DNA from: AEGEAN-183 sp964342745
GTDB taxonomy: Bacteria; Pseudomonadota; Gammaproteobacteria; Magnimaribacterales; Magnimaribacteraceae
Assembly (NCBI GenBank): GCA_964342745.1
Contig: CAYFFW010000009.1
Coordinates: 1 to 49,368, forward strand
DNA: 49,368 bases
Reading direction: 5' to 3'
The notes under the pieces are model-generated. The model was given only the letters and a program-made list of their open reading frames with translations. It did not search any database and had not been told where the DNA came from. Numbering within the stretch: position 1 is the stretch's first letter; each line of letters opens with the position of its first letter. A program made the translations under genes and the position numbers. Shown piece by piece: positions 15,784 to 24,315 of this stretch.

Positions 15784-17691
15784 ATGAAGTCACATCCACT
15801 AGAAAGCTTAACAGCTGATGAGATAAATAGGGCTGTTCATCTTTACAGGTCTCATGGCAAGGCAGATGAAAATACTTTATTTACTAATATAACTTTAGTT
15901 GAGCCAAGCAAAGAAACTGTCAGGGATTATAAGGAAGGACAGGAATTTGATAGGTCAGTAAAAATTGTTGGGGTTGATTCTAATCCTGATGGAGGCTTTG
16001 TTGCTTCTATAGATTTAAAAAAAGAAAAGGTCATTGGAATAGAAAGATTATCTAATGAAGCTCAGGCTGCCTATAGTTTAGCAGAGGTTGGTTTAGCCAC
16101 GATTCTAACCAAGAAAAATGAAGAGTATCAAGATGCTCTCAAGAAAAGGGGTGTCACGAATTTAGACCTTGTCCAAATAGATCCTTGGCCAGCTGGAGGA
16201 GTAGTTCATGAGTCCATTAAACCAGGGCATAGAGCAATGAGAACTATTTCTTTTCTTAAAGAAAATGAAACAGACAACGCGTATGCAAAACCAATACAGG
16301 GGGTTATATCGCATGTTGATTTAACTCTTAAAGAAGTTACCTGTATAGAGGATTTTGGTGTGGTTCCAGTTCCTAAAGCACATGCAAGATATGATTCTGA
16401 TTCTCAGTCAGAACTTAGAGAACAGCCTAAGCCAATTGAAATAACTCAACCTGAAGGTGCAGGATTTGAAGTGAAAGGTAATCATATTTCTTGGGAAGGT
16501 TGGCAACTTAGAGTTTCCATTCATCCAGTTGAAGGTCCTGTTCTACATCAAGTTTCTCTAAATGAAAGGCCTATCCTTTTTCGCGCATCTCTAGCAGATA
16601 TGGTAGTTCCTTATGGTTCAGCTGACCCAATGCATAGCTGGAAGGCCGTTCATGATGGAACTGAGTATGGACTTGGAAACTTAACAAATTCTTTAACTTT
16701 GGGATGTGACTGTCTAGGAGAAATTCATTATTTAGATGCAAATATTCTTATGTTTGATGGCTCTGTAAATCTTATTGAAAATGCTATTTGTATTCATGAA
16801 GAAGATTTTGGTATCCAATGGAAACACATGGATTTTAATGGATTTATCCCTACCGAAGTAAGGAGATCAAGAAGATTGGTCGTGAGTTCTATTTCTACTA
16901 TAGGAAACTATGATTATGGAGTCTTTTGGTATCTGTATTTAGATGGCACGATTCAAGTTGAAATGAAACTTACTGGTATAGTTGGTATAAGCGCTTTCGA
17001 TGAAAATCTTCATAATCCAGAACAAGACTTAAAGATTACTGAAGAACTGGTGTCACCATTACATCAGCATTTGTTTTGTATAAGGTTGGATTGGGATTTA
17101 GATGGAGGTAACAATGAATTGCATGAAAGTGAAGTAGTTGCTCTACCGGTAAGTAAAGACAACCCCAATGGCATGCAATTAAGGAATGTAACTACACATT
17201 TAAGAAATGAGAGTGAAGCGAAGAGAGATATTTCACCTTCTTCAAGTAGAGTATGGAAGATTATAAATCCTGAAAAAATTAATTCAGTAGGACTTCCTGT
17301 GGGATATAAGTTGTTGCCTGGGAATACGCCGAGTCTTTTAGCCCATCCAGATTCACCACCAGGTATAAGAGCATCTTTCGCTAAGCATAATTTATGGGCA
17401 ACTCCGTTTAATGAAGAAGAACAATATGCAGGAGGTGCTCATCCGGTAATGCATTCTGGACAAGGCGGTTTAGAAGATATTACTTCTAATGATAGGGATA
17501 TAAGTAATTGTGACCTGGTAATGTGGCACACTTTTGGTTTAACGCATGTACCAAGACCAGAAGATTGGCCTGTCATGCCAGTGGAATATTGTGGTTTTCA
17601 TCTAATACCAGTTGGCTTTTTTGATAAAAATCCTACAATCAATTTACCACCCTCTTGCAAAGGCAATAGTAAATCAAATAAAGGGAAATAG
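15784..17691 (+). CDS. Copper-containing primary amine oxidase
   Basis: 635 residues. Oxidises primary amines to aldehydes with release of ammonia and H2O2, using copper and a topaquinone made from its own tyrosine. All key residues are present: Y376 in TIGNYDYG (topaquinone precursor), D291 in HDGTEYG (catalytic base), copper ligands H427 and H429 (LHQHLF) and H588 (FGLTHVPRPEDWPVMP). These match, within a few positions, the Arthrobacter globiformis enzyme as I recall it. The domain order N2-N3-catalytic is retained. No signal peptide, so it acts in the cytoplasm. A good AAGGAG lies before the ATG. Two bp after its stop is a glyoxalase-II-like gene. Confidence 0.96.
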   Translation: MKSHPLESLTADEINRAVHLYRSHGKADENTLFTNITLVEPSKETVRDYKEGQEFDRSVKIVGVDSNPDGGFVASIDLKKEKVIGIERLSNEAQAAYSLAEVGLATILTKKNEEYQDALKKRGVTNLDLVQIDPWPAGGVVHESIKPGHRAMRTISFLKENETDNAYAKPIQGVISHVDLTLKEVTCIEDFGVVPVPKAHARYDSDSQSELREQPKPIEITQPEGAGFEVKGNHISWEGWQLRVSIHPVEGPVLHQVSLNERPILFRASLADMVVPYGSADPMHSWKAVHDGTEYGLGNLTNSLTLGCDCLGEIHYLDANILMFDGSVNLIENAICIHEEDFGIQWKHMDFNGFIPTEVRRSRRLVVSSISTIGNYDYGVFWYLYLDGTIQVEMKLTGIVGISAFDENLHNPEQDLKITEELVSPLHQHLFCIRLDWDLDGGNNELHESEVVALPVSKDNPNGMQLRNVTTHLRNESEAKRDISPSSSRVWKIINPEKINSVGLPVGYKLLPGNTPSLLAHPDSPPGIRASFAKHNLWATPFNEEEQYAGGAHPVMHSGQGGLEDITSNDRDISNCDLVMWHTFGLTHVPRPEDWPVMPVEYCGFHLIPVGFFDKNPTINLPPSCKGNSKSNKGK

Positions 17692-17693
17692 AG

Positions 17694-18488
17694 ATGCTCA
17701 TAGAACAGATTTGGACTGGAAATGCCTATAGAAATTTTAATTATCTTTTAGCTTGCGAAGAAACTGGAGAGGCTTTAGCTATAGATCCTCTAGATTATGA
17801 TAAATGCTTATCAAAAGCTAAAGACAAAGGCTGGGAAATCACGCAAATACTTAACACCCATGAACATGGTGACCATACAGGTGGAAACCAGCCTGTGATA
17901 GAAGCTACTGGAGCAAAGCTAATAGCTCATAAAAATGCTAGTGGGAAAATAGAGGGGATGGACATAGGTCTAGGTGCAGGCGATGTGGTTAAAGTAGGTA
18001 ATTCAGTTGAATTACTTGCATTAGATACACCCGGTCATACTATGAGTCATATTTGTTTACTTTCAAAAACAGATACGCCTGCCTTGTTTTCTGGAGATAC
18101 TTTATTTAATGCAGGGGCAGGCAATTGCCATGGAGGAGGGCACCCTGAAGAGTTATACGAAACTTTTGTTTCTCAACTGGAGAAGTTACCCGAAAATACT
18201 TTGATATACCCGGGACACGATTATTTAACTAATAATATAGGGTTCACTTTAGATCGAGAGCCAGATAACCAAATAGCCTCTGAATTAATGAAGGAACTTG
18301 AAGGTTCTCACGATCCAGAAAACCCTTTAGTTACAGACCTTAAAAAAGAAAAAGAGATTAATACGTTTTTTCGTCTGCAAAACCCCACAATCATTTCAAG
18401 ACTTAAAGATACCTTTTCTGATTTGCCTGAAAACCCTTCCTCTAAGGAAGTCTTTATCAAACTTAGAGAATTAAGGAATAACTGGTAA
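17694..18488 (+). CDS. MBL-fold hydrolase, hydroxyacylglutathione hydrolase (glyoxalase II)-like
   Basis: 264 residues. The start MLIEQIWTGNAYRNFNYLL resembles GloB, and the metal set is complete: H56, H58, D60, H61 (THEHGDH), H115 (TPGHTMSH), D135 (FSGDTLF) and H175 (YPGHDY). The C-terminal region (FTLDREPDN, INTFFRLQNP) resembles the glutathione-binding HAGH domain, with NTFFR in place of the usual NPFLR. It should hydrolyse S-D-lactoylglutathione or a related thioester. GAGNCHGGG replaces the usual GCGR loop, so substrate preference may differ. Two bp from the amine oxidase stop, thus translationally coupled. Confidence 0.88.
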   Translation: MLIEQIWTGNAYRNFNYLLACEETGEALAIDPLDYDKCLSKAKDKGWEITQILNTHEHGDHTGGNQPVIEATGAKLIAHKNASGKIEGMDIGLGAGDVVKVGNSVELLALDTPGHTMSHICLLSKTDTPALFSGDTLFNAGAGNCHGGGHPEELYETFVSQLEKLPENTLIYPGHDYLTNNIGFTLDREPDNQIASELMKELEGSHDPENPLVTDLKKEKEINTFFRLQNPTIISRLKDTFSDLPENPSSKEVFIKLRELRNNW

Positions 18489-18510
18489 AAATCTTTAACT
18501 ATAGATTTTT
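18487..18510. terminator. Possible bidirectional terminator
   Basis: Perfect 8 bp inverted repeat AAAAATCT (18487-18494) and AGATTTTT (18503-18510) with an 8-base loop, spanning the two convergent stop codons. It would give A-rich and T-rich flanks in both directions. The stem is AT-rich and weak, so this is tentative. Confidence 0.4.
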
Positions 18511-18738
18511 ATGACTTCCGTCACAAAAGGCACCTTTAGAGCTATTTTTGCAGCCACAAAAATAAACTTCTTGATCTTCATCAAAAGTTACTTTTTCTGG
18601 TAAGAAGTTAGTTCCTTCATGCGAACCATCACAGAAAGGTTGTTTAGAACTTAGGCCACATCGACACCAATAGTAACTTTTATCTGATACGACGGTTTCT
18701 TTGAATGGAAACTTTTGAACGATCTTTGCTTCAGACAT
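18499..18738 (-). CDS. Tandem CDGSH iron-sulfur protein
   Basis: 79 residues with two CDGSH motifs, each able to bind a [2Fe-2S] cluster through three Cys and one His. Motif 1 uses C25, C27, C36 and H40 (WCRCG...FCDGSH), motif 2 uses C61, C63, C72 and H76. Both sets are complete, though motif 2 has Ala for the usual Pro before FCDGSH. Members of this bacterial tandem-CDGSH (MitoNEET-like) group are thought to serve in iron-sulfur or redox handling. An in-frame TTG at 18753 overlaps the strong GAGGAGG at 18745-18751, so ATG 18738 is the true start. It lies 104 bp downstream of an NTF2-like gene and has an 8 bp inverted repeat upstream. Confidence 0.92.
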   Translation of the reverse strand: MSEAKIVQKFPFKETVVSDKSYYWCRCGLSSKQPFCDGSHEGTNFLPEKVTFDEDQEVYFCGCKNSSKGAFCDGSHKNL

Positions 18739-18744
18739 AATCTT

Positions 18745-18751
18745 CCTCCTC
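18745..18751 (-). promoter_or_regulatory. Ribosome binding site of the CDGSH gene
   Basis: On the minus strand it reads GAGGAGG, 6 bp before ATG 18738. It rules out a longer protein starting at the TTG of 18753. Confidence 0.8.
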
Positions 18752-18790
18752 AAAGAACCAAGTTAGCATATTTTTTAGATGTAGAATCCC

Positions 18791-18815
18791 AATGAGAATG
18801 AGATTACTTCTCATT
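18791..18815. promoter_or_regulatory. 8 bp inverted repeat upstream of the CDGSH gene, possible operator
   Basis: AATGAGAA (18791-18798) and TTCTCATT (18808-18815) are perfect inverted repeats with a 9-base spacer, 53 bp before the CDGSH start. The half-sites resemble the GAGAAT-type hexamers found in some Fur boxes, but the spacing is not that of a standard Fur site. It could equally be a hairpin at the end of the upstream NTF2-like transcript; no T-run follows in either direction. Confidence 0.3.
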
Positions 18816-18842
18816 ACATTTTGATGAAGCTTTTAATTGTAG

Positions 18843-19211
18843 TTAGCTTTCTACGTGATAAAGCTTATTGTAGATAACCCAGTCTTCTCCAATTTTAAGA
18901 AAGGATAGCGTATCTTTAAAAACCATCCCTATATAGCCATCTCTTACAATAGCTACTGCTGTTGAACCAGCAATCTCTATGGAAAGAATTTCTAATAGTT
19001 TATCTTCATTCTTTTCTGCAGGAGATGGCAACTGAGAGGCTACGAATTCTGCAAAGCTATCAACAGACTGCTCAGAAAGATTACCGTTTAAATAACCAGT
19101 TATCTTGGCATCCTTATGAAAAACTTGACGAACTTTTTCTTCGCTAGATTCATACATACTGTCAAAATAAAGTTGAACTGCTTCAGAAATTTTATTTTTA
19201 TCTTCACTCAT
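18843..19211 (-). CDS. NTF2/SnoaL-like domain protein (lumazine-binding-like)
   Basis: 122 residues with a cone-shaped alpha+beta fold pattern: an N-terminal helix (ISEAVQLYFDSMYESSEEKVRQVFHKDAKI), then strands with IEIAGSTAVAIVRDGYIG, DTLSFLKIGEDWVIYNKLY. This is the usual shape of the SnoaL-like/NTF2 'putative lumazine-binding' family. Such domains bind small ligands or act as isomerases or accessory subunits; no catalytic residue is assignable. It is 14 bp after the amidase gene on the same strand, so it may be an accessory partner of it. There is no signal peptide. Confidence 0.7.
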   Translation of the reverse strand: MSEDKNKISEAVQLYFDSMYESSEEKVRQVFHKDAKITGYLNGNLSEQSVDSFAEFVASQLPSPAEKNEDKLLEILSIEIAGSTAVAIVRDGYIGMVFKDTLSFLKIGEDWVIYNKLYHVES

Positions 19212-19225
19212 ATTTTTCCTATTAT

Positions 19226-20677
19226 TTAAATTTTATAATTAGGCGGAATTCTGAATCCACCCCTAACGTCCCTAATCATTTTGGAGACTTCAATGCAGGT
19301 TTTGTCTTCTAAATATGGGCCTGTAATTTGAAGGCCTACCGGTAAACCCGATTCCGTTAAACCGATGGGAGTGCTAGTGCTAGGTAGGTTCGCCATTACT
19401 GCTGGTCCTGCCCATAAAGTTGTGTCCCAGTACTCTCTTTCCTTACCATTAATTGTAAGACTTCTTTCAGCAAAGGGCCTGTGATCATGTTTAAGAGCTG
19501 GCTGAACGCAAACTGGGCATAAAATTACATCATAGTTCTCAAAAAAAGCTCTCCATTGTTGTCTCATAAATTGTCTCCTAGCGTTTACTAGAACCCAATC
19601 TCTGTAAAGCAAAGAAGCCCCTCTAGCAGTTTTTGCCATTGAGGACATGTCATCATCTTTTACAGTTTTAGCAATCTCATCAATGAGATCAAGAGTTTCT
19701 TGAGGAGCTCCAGCAAGCATAAGAGGATTAAGTAGTTTGCTGTAAACATCATCTGAATCTTTAAAAGAAAATGGAGGTGCGGCATTTTCAATATTTGCTC
19801 CAGCAGATTTCAGGTCTTCCACTGTAGCTGATATTAATTTAGAGGTTTCCGAATCCACTTCAGCATAATCCTCTTCAGGCCAGACAGCTATTTTTAGATC
19901 TTCAATTTTTTTTGATCTAGCTTCAGGAAGTTTGAAACTCCAAGCAATATTATCTTGTCCCTGCGGGGTAGCCAGAATATTCATCGCAATCTCTATGTCT
20001 TCAGGTGATCTTGCTAGAGGACCTGCAACCGATAAACCATTGCCAGTAGAGATATGACCTGGAGGAGGAGGAAGGTGTCCTACTTCTGAAACAATGTTGT
20101 AACTGGGTTTATGGCCATAGAGTCCACAAAAGTGAGCAGGTGTTCGAATCGAACCACCGATGTCAGAACCTAGTTCCAGAGGTGACATTCCCGAAGCTAG
20201 TGAAGCAGCAGACCCACCTGAAGAACCTCCTGGAGTTCTTTCAAGATCCCAGGGGTTATTGGTTACTCCATAAATTTCGTTATAACTTTGTATATCGGAA
20301 GAATTAAGAGGTACATTGGTTTTTCCAAAAATAATTGCGCCTGCATTAACCAAGTGCTGCACCGCTTCAGCATTTTTTTCAGGAACATTGTCTTTCCATA
20401 GCGGGTTTCCTCCTGTGGACACTAGTCCTTCTACGGAATAAGCATCCTTGATAGTCATGGGCAAGCCATGCAATGGTCCGATGTCTTCACCCTTGGATAA
20501 AGCTTCATCTGCTTTTTTTGCTTTATCCATAGCATTGTCCACGTCTAAAGCAACAATGGCATTTAGGTCTGGATTCACTTGTTCAACTCTTTTCAATAAA
20601 GTTTCTAAGAGTTCAACAGAAGATAATTCTTTCTTCTTTATAAGGTCTACTAGTTCGTGTGTATTCTTGTATATCAT
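19226..20677 (-). CDS. Amidase (amidase-signature family)
   Basis: 483 residues. The Ser-cisSer-Lys triad is K77 (MTIKDAY), S152 (TPGGSSGGSAA) and S176 (SDIGGSIRTP), all in the conserved Gly-rich context. The length and the C-terminal GLPVGLQITGP are typical of the family, which includes enantioselective, fatty-acid and nitrile-derived amide hydrolases as well as GatA. There are no GatB or GatC neighbours, so it is not the tRNA amidotransferase. No signal peptide, so it acts in the cytoplasm. ATG 20677 has AAGGAGAG upstream. It precedes an NTF2-like gene in an operon; the amide substrate is unknown. Confidence 0.9.
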   Translation of the reverse strand: MIYKNTHELVDLIKKKELSSVELLETLLKRVEQVNPDLNAIVALDVDNAMDKAKKADEALSKGEDIGPLHGLPMTIKDAYSVEGLVSTGGNPLWKDNVPEKNAEAVQHLVNAGAIIFGKTNVPLNSSDIQSYNEIYGVTNNPWDLERTPGGSSGGSAASLASGMSPLELGSDIGGSIRTPAHFCGLYGHKPSYNIVSEVGHLPPPPGHISTGNGLSVAGPLARSPEDIEIAMNILATPQGQDNIAWSFKLPEARSKKIEDLKIAVWPEEDYAEVDSETSKLISATVEDLKSAGANIENAAPPFSFKDSDDVYSKLLNPLMLAGAPQETLDLIDEIAKTVKDDDMSSMAKTARGASLLYRDWVLVNARRQFMRQQWRAFFENYDVILCPVCVQPALKHDHRPFAERSLTINGKEREYWDTTLWAGPAVMANLPSTSTPIGLTESGLPVGLQITGPYLEDKTCIEVSKMIRDVRGGFRIPPNYKI

Positions 20678-20766
20678 TTACTATCTCTCCTTTACTTAAT
20701 CTATCACCAACAGACTTTTAATCAAGCTAAAGGTTATTTGTATAATGACCCTAAAAAGAGAATAAA

Positions 20767-21309
20767 TTGGCTATACATAAGATCATAAAAATGGGCAATC
20801 CCTTACTTAGGGAAGAAGCAATTCCGTTTAGTCTAGAAGAGATAGCTTCAAATGAAACTAAGGAGCTGGTTCAAAGCATGTGGGATACCATGGAAGAGTA
20901 TGGCGGAATCGGTCTAGCTGCACCACAAATAGGGATTTCTAAACAACTCGCAATAATTAGAATAGATGAGGACAATGAAAGATATCCTGATTCGGATGAA
21001 TCTGAGGAATTTGTTATTTTTAATCCAAAGATTACTCCCTTAGATGAAACGCTCCAAGGTTTTTGGGAGGGCTGTTTGAGTGTGCCTGGTTTAAGAGGTG
21101 TAGTTTTTAGACCCAGAAAAGTGCAAATTGATTATTTAGATGAATCTGCAAAAAATAAATCTTTCATTGCTGAAGATTTTTTAGCTACAGTCTTCCAACA
21201 CGAATTAGATCATCTTTTTGGGAAATTGTTTATTGATAGAATGGAAGATATAAGTTCTTTAGCTTTTGAAGATGAGTTGATTTTATCGGAAGAAGAAAAG
21301 GATTTATAA
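20767..21309 (+). CDS. def: Peptide deformylase
   Basis: 180 residues. Removes the formyl group from the initiator methionine of new proteins, using a catalytic metal. All three family motifs are intact: GIGLAAPQIG (47-56), EGCLSVPG with ligand C103, and QHELDHL with H145, E146 and H149. The start is TTG at 20767, preceded by AAAGAG; the N-terminus AIHKIIKMGNPLLRE is canonical, so no downstream start fits. It lies apart from fmt, its usual partner, and is in an operon with ADP-ribosylglycohydrolase and ribokinase genes. It may be a second deformylase, but the window cannot show whether another copy exists. Confidence 0.92.
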   Translation: MAIHKIIKMGNPLLREEAIPFSLEEIASNETKELVQSMWDTMEEYGGIGLAAPQIGISKQLAIIRIDEDNERYPDSDESEEFVIFNPKITPLDETLQGFWEGCLSVPGLRGVVFRPRKVQIDYLDESAKNKSFIAEDFLATVFQHELDHLFGKLFIDRMEDISSLAFEDELILSEEEKDL

Positions 21310-21323
21310 AAAGGGAGAAAAAA

Positions 21324-22391
21324 GTGGAAATAAAGAAAAGAATCAATGCTGCCTGGCAAGGAAGGATATCTGGTTGTCTATTAGGGAAGCCAGTTGAAAT
21401 GATGTCAATGAGGGAAGGTCAACAGTATTTAAATAAATTTCTAAATGAAGCTCAATCTTTTCCTTTAAGAGATTACATAAATTATGTTGAGCATGACTAT
21501 ATAAGAGGGGTTAATAAAAGCTGCATGAAGGATAGGATTGAGAAGGCAGAAATTGATGATGACATAACTTATACCGTCTTGAGCCTAATGATGCTAGAAC
21601 GACATGGTCTTGAATTGAAAAGTGAAGATGTTGCTAGAACTTGGTTAAATTTATTACCTGCAGGAGCAACATTTACCGCTGAAAGAGAGGCCTACTTAAA
21701 TATTATGAAACATGCAGATATGTCTTTCCAATTCGGTGGACCAGGGAAATTTAAAATATCTGATATCAACGACAATGAATACAATGACTGGATAGGGGCG
21801 CAAATAAGAATAGATTTATATGGTTGGGTTTTACCAGGAAAGCCTGGTTTAGCTTCAAGTTTAGCTAGACAAGATGCCATGCTTTCGCACAGAAGAAATG
21901 GCGTAGAGTGTTCAGCTTTCATAGCAGCATTAGCTGCTTTAATTCCTACAAATAATGATAAGTTATCTGCTGTAGAGGCTGCTCTTGAGTATATTGATAA
22001 AGATACAGAAACTTTTGAAGCAGTTCAGCTAGGAATTGAAAGTATGAATAAAGACTTTACTCCTATAGAAAAAAAGTATGAAGGTATGTCTCCAGTTCAT
22101 AGTTTAAATAACATTGCTTTAGTTGTTTGGGCCTTCTTGTCCTTTGAAGATTATGATTCTGCAGTTGGAGAAGCAGTTACAGCTGGATGGGATACAGATT
22201 GTAATGGTGCAACTGTGGGGGGGTTGATGGGAATGCATCTCTCTAAAATCCCTTCAAAATGGTACGAACCTTGGAATGGTAGGGTTTGTACTTCAATCTC
22301 TGGTTTAGGAGAGCTTATATTGGAGGACCTAGTTGATAGGACGATGTTATTGGTCTCCAAATTTTCAGACTTAGAAGATAAGAAGTTCTAG
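21324..22391 (+). CDS. ADP-ribosylglycohydrolase (ARH/DraG) family protein
   Basis: 355 residues with the metal-binding acidic sets of the family: a DDD cluster at D78-D80 (EIDDDITYT) and D290-T-D292 (GWDTDCNGATVGGLMG). The start AWQGRISGCLLGKP is typical. Members remove ADP-ribose from proteins or other acceptors or hydrolyse ADP-ribose-like compounds; substrate-determining residues are not assignable. The start is GTG at 21324 with GGGAGA upstream. It sits 14 bp after def and 3 bp before a ribokinase, in line with onward use of released ribose. No signal peptide. Confidence 0.87.
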   Translation: MEIKKRINAAWQGRISGCLLGKPVEMMSMREGQQYLNKFLNEAQSFPLRDYINYVEHDYIRGVNKSCMKDRIEKAEIDDDITYTVLSLMMLERHGLELKSEDVARTWLNLLPAGATFTAEREAYLNIMKHADMSFQFGGPGKFKISDINDNEYNDWIGAQIRIDLYGWVLPGKPGLASSLARQDAMLSHRRNGVECSAFIAALAALIPTNNDKLSAVEAALEYIDKDTETFEAVQLGIESMNKDFTPIEKKYEGMSPVHSLNNIALVVWAFLSFEDYDSAVGEAVTAGWDTDCNGATVGGLMGMHLSKIPSKWYEPWNGRVCTSISGLGELILEDLVDRTMLLVSKFSDLEDKKF

Positions 22392-22394
22392 CTC

Positions 22395-23291
22395 ATGACT
22401 GAAGCTTTAGTTTTTGGTGGGGTAAACCTAGATCAGGTTGTCTATCTTCCTAGGCCGCCAAAAGAAGGAGAAACCCTAGAAGGTGAAAGTATAGAGACTT
22501 TTTTAGGTGGAAAGGGTGCTAATCAAGCTGTCGCCCTGTCTAGGCTAGGCGCTTCAGTTTCTTTTGTTGGAAATGTTGGAAGGGATTCTTTTGGAGAGGA
22601 ACTGTCTGCAGTTCTTTCCAAAGAAAATATCAATCTTTCAATGTTAGGTTCAGTTAAAGAGAAAACTGGAACGGCCTTAATTAAGGTTTTTGAAAACGCA
22701 GATAATCAAATTGTCTATATTCCAGGTGCTAATAAATCTACAAACCATAAACAAGTAACTGCAGATTTCTTAAAAAAGGTGAAAGTAGTAGTTAGCCAAA
22801 TGGAGGTTGATGGTGAAGAAGTTGAAAAGCTATTTATAAAATCTAAGTCTAGTAACTGCATAAACATTTTGAATGTCGCTCCATATAGAAAACCTAGTCA
22901 AAATCTTATTGAAAATACAGATTTTCTAATCTTTAACGAATTAGAGTTCTCTCTTTTTAGTGGTTTGAAAGATTCTATACCACTTGATATCAATATAATA
23001 AAAGAGGAATTAAAAAATCTAAATTTCAAAACAGAAGCTGCGGTAATAATAACTTTAGGAGAAAGAGGGTTAGTTTATTCTCATAATAATCTCTTTGAGA
23101 GCATTGGTGCACATAAGGTGGAAGCCATAGACACTGTTGGATCTGGAGATTGTTTTGTAGGTGCCCTGTCTTTTTCTTTATTAAAAGGTTTGACTCTTAA
23201 GGAGTCATGCGAATTTGCTAATAAGGCGGCTTCAATTTCTGTAACCAGAAAAGGGGCAGCAGCTTCGATGCCTTGGATTGAAGAGGTTTAA
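22395..23291 (+). CDS. rbsK: Ribokinase-family sugar kinase (PfkB)
   Basis: 298 residues. Phosphorylates ribose (or a related sugar or nucleoside) with ATP in the cytoplasm. PfkB signature 1 is FLGGKGANQAVALSRLG (36-52), and signature 2 is DTVGSGDCFVGAL, with the catalytic base D252. Length and N-terminus fit ribokinase best, but nucleoside kinases of the family are similar, so the symbol is provisional. It is 3 bp after the ADP-ribosylglycohydrolase and convergent, 3 bp apart, with a nucleoside hydrolase. These neighbours would supply free ribose, which supports the ribokinase call. Confidence 0.82.
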   Translation: MTEALVFGGVNLDQVVYLPRPPKEGETLEGESIETFLGGKGANQAVALSRLGASVSFVGNVGRDSFGEELSAVLSKENINLSMLGSVKEKTGTALIKVFENADNQIVYIPGANKSTNHKQVTADFLKKVKVVVSQMEVDGEEVEKLFIKSKSSNCINILNVAPYRKPSQNLIENTDFLIFNELEFSLFSGLKDSIPLDINIIKEELKNLNFKTEAAVIITLGERGLVYSHNNLFESIGAHKVEAIDTVGSGDCFVGALSFSLLKGLTLKESCEFANKAASISVTRKGAAASMPWIEEV

Positions 23292-23294
23292 TAT

Positions 23295-24278
23295 TTATAA
23301 GTTTTTCAGATACTCAATAACCCTTTCATTAAATAACTGATTAAACTTTTTAACATCAAGTTCCAATGCTACATCTGTATTGGGTTTTAAATTTAAAATC
23401 TTCCCAAAAATAGATTCATTAAACTCACAGACAGTCTCACCGGAGGTATAGCGGCCTTGAGTTTCAACGCTAACATGAGCTTCTTCAAAGGTTAGTATGT
23501 CTTCATTAAATACGCTGGCCATCGCTAAAGAATCATATAAATGAAGGCCTTCATCGCTTACCAGATCGCTTCTAACTTTAATCCAAGGCTCTACAGATTG
23601 TTTAACAAAATCACAGAAAGGATGCTTATTCTCTCCTATAGAAATCATTTCCTCTCTACTCATCCTCGTTTTATGGCATACATCTAGAGGGATCATAGAA
23701 ATAGGTATGCCTGATCTAAAGACCATATCAGCTGCTTCTGGATCGGCCCAGACATTGAATTCTGCTGCAGGAGTAATATTTCCTGGAACTTTGGCAGACC
23801 CAGCCATCATAGTAATTTTATTAATATGATTAGTTACATCAGGGTGTTCTTTTAAGACAATCGCTATATTTGTTAATGGACCAATTGTTACCAACTCTAT
23901 TTCCCCTGAGTTCTCTTTGCAGATCTTATAAATGAATGTTGCGGCGTCTTCTTCTTTGTTTGGGGGCTTTACTAGAGGAGTTATTTGTTCCATCTCTTCT
24001 CTTAGACTTAACCACATTCTCTCCTCGTTTCTTTTTTTATCGAATGTATTTGGCGGACCCGATCTGAGAGGAATATCTCGTTGGAATTGTTCAAGTAAAT
24101 AAGTTGCATTACTGTATCCTCTTTCTACTGGAACGTTTCCCTGAACTGTTGTGATACCAAGAATTTCTAGCTCAGGAGAATTTAAAGCCATCATTATGGC
24201 AAAACAGTCTTCTGGGTCTCCGCCTTTTGTTCCCATGGCAGGGTCAGTATCAATAATAATCTTCTTTTTCATGCTCAT
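23295..24278 (-). CDS. Inosine-uridine-preferring nucleoside hydrolase family protein
   Basis: 327 residues. Cleaves the N-glycosidic bond of ribonucleosides to give ribose and a base. The calcium-binding N-terminal motif is present as DTDPAMGTKGGDPEDCFA (10-27): the usual DTDPGxDDA loop carries an insertion, a variation known in a subgroup of the family. Other family marks are VTIGPLTNIA, WADPEAADMV and GLHLYDSLA. Two start ATGs are possible (24278 and 24272), neither with a clear RBS. It is the last gene of a minus-strand run that begins with an SDR and a lipoprotein peptidase, and it faces the ribokinase operon. Confidence 0.88.
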   Translation of the reverse strand: MSMKKKIIIDTDPAMGTKGGDPEDCFAIMMALNSPELEILGITTVQGNVPVERGYSNATYLLEQFQRDIPLRSGPPNTFDKKRNEERMWLSLREEMEQITPLVKPPNKEEDAATFIYKICKENSGEIELVTIGPLTNIAIVLKEHPDVTNHINKITMMAGSAKVPGNITPAAEFNVWADPEAADMVFRSGIPISMIPLDVCHKTRMSREEMISIGENKHPFCDFVKQSVEPWIKVRSDLVSDEGLHLYDSLAMASVFNEDILTFEEAHVSVETQGRYTSGETVCEFNESIFGKILNLKPNTDVALELDVKKFNQLFNERVIEYLKNL

Positions 24279-24315
24279 GAAAATATCATAGAAAAAATTT
24301 GCAGATAATCAGTTT

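Noticed and set aside
23295..24278. Disrupted calcium site in the nucleoside hydrolase
   Set aside because: The insertion in the Asp loop resembles a known subgroup, and the acidic residues remain.
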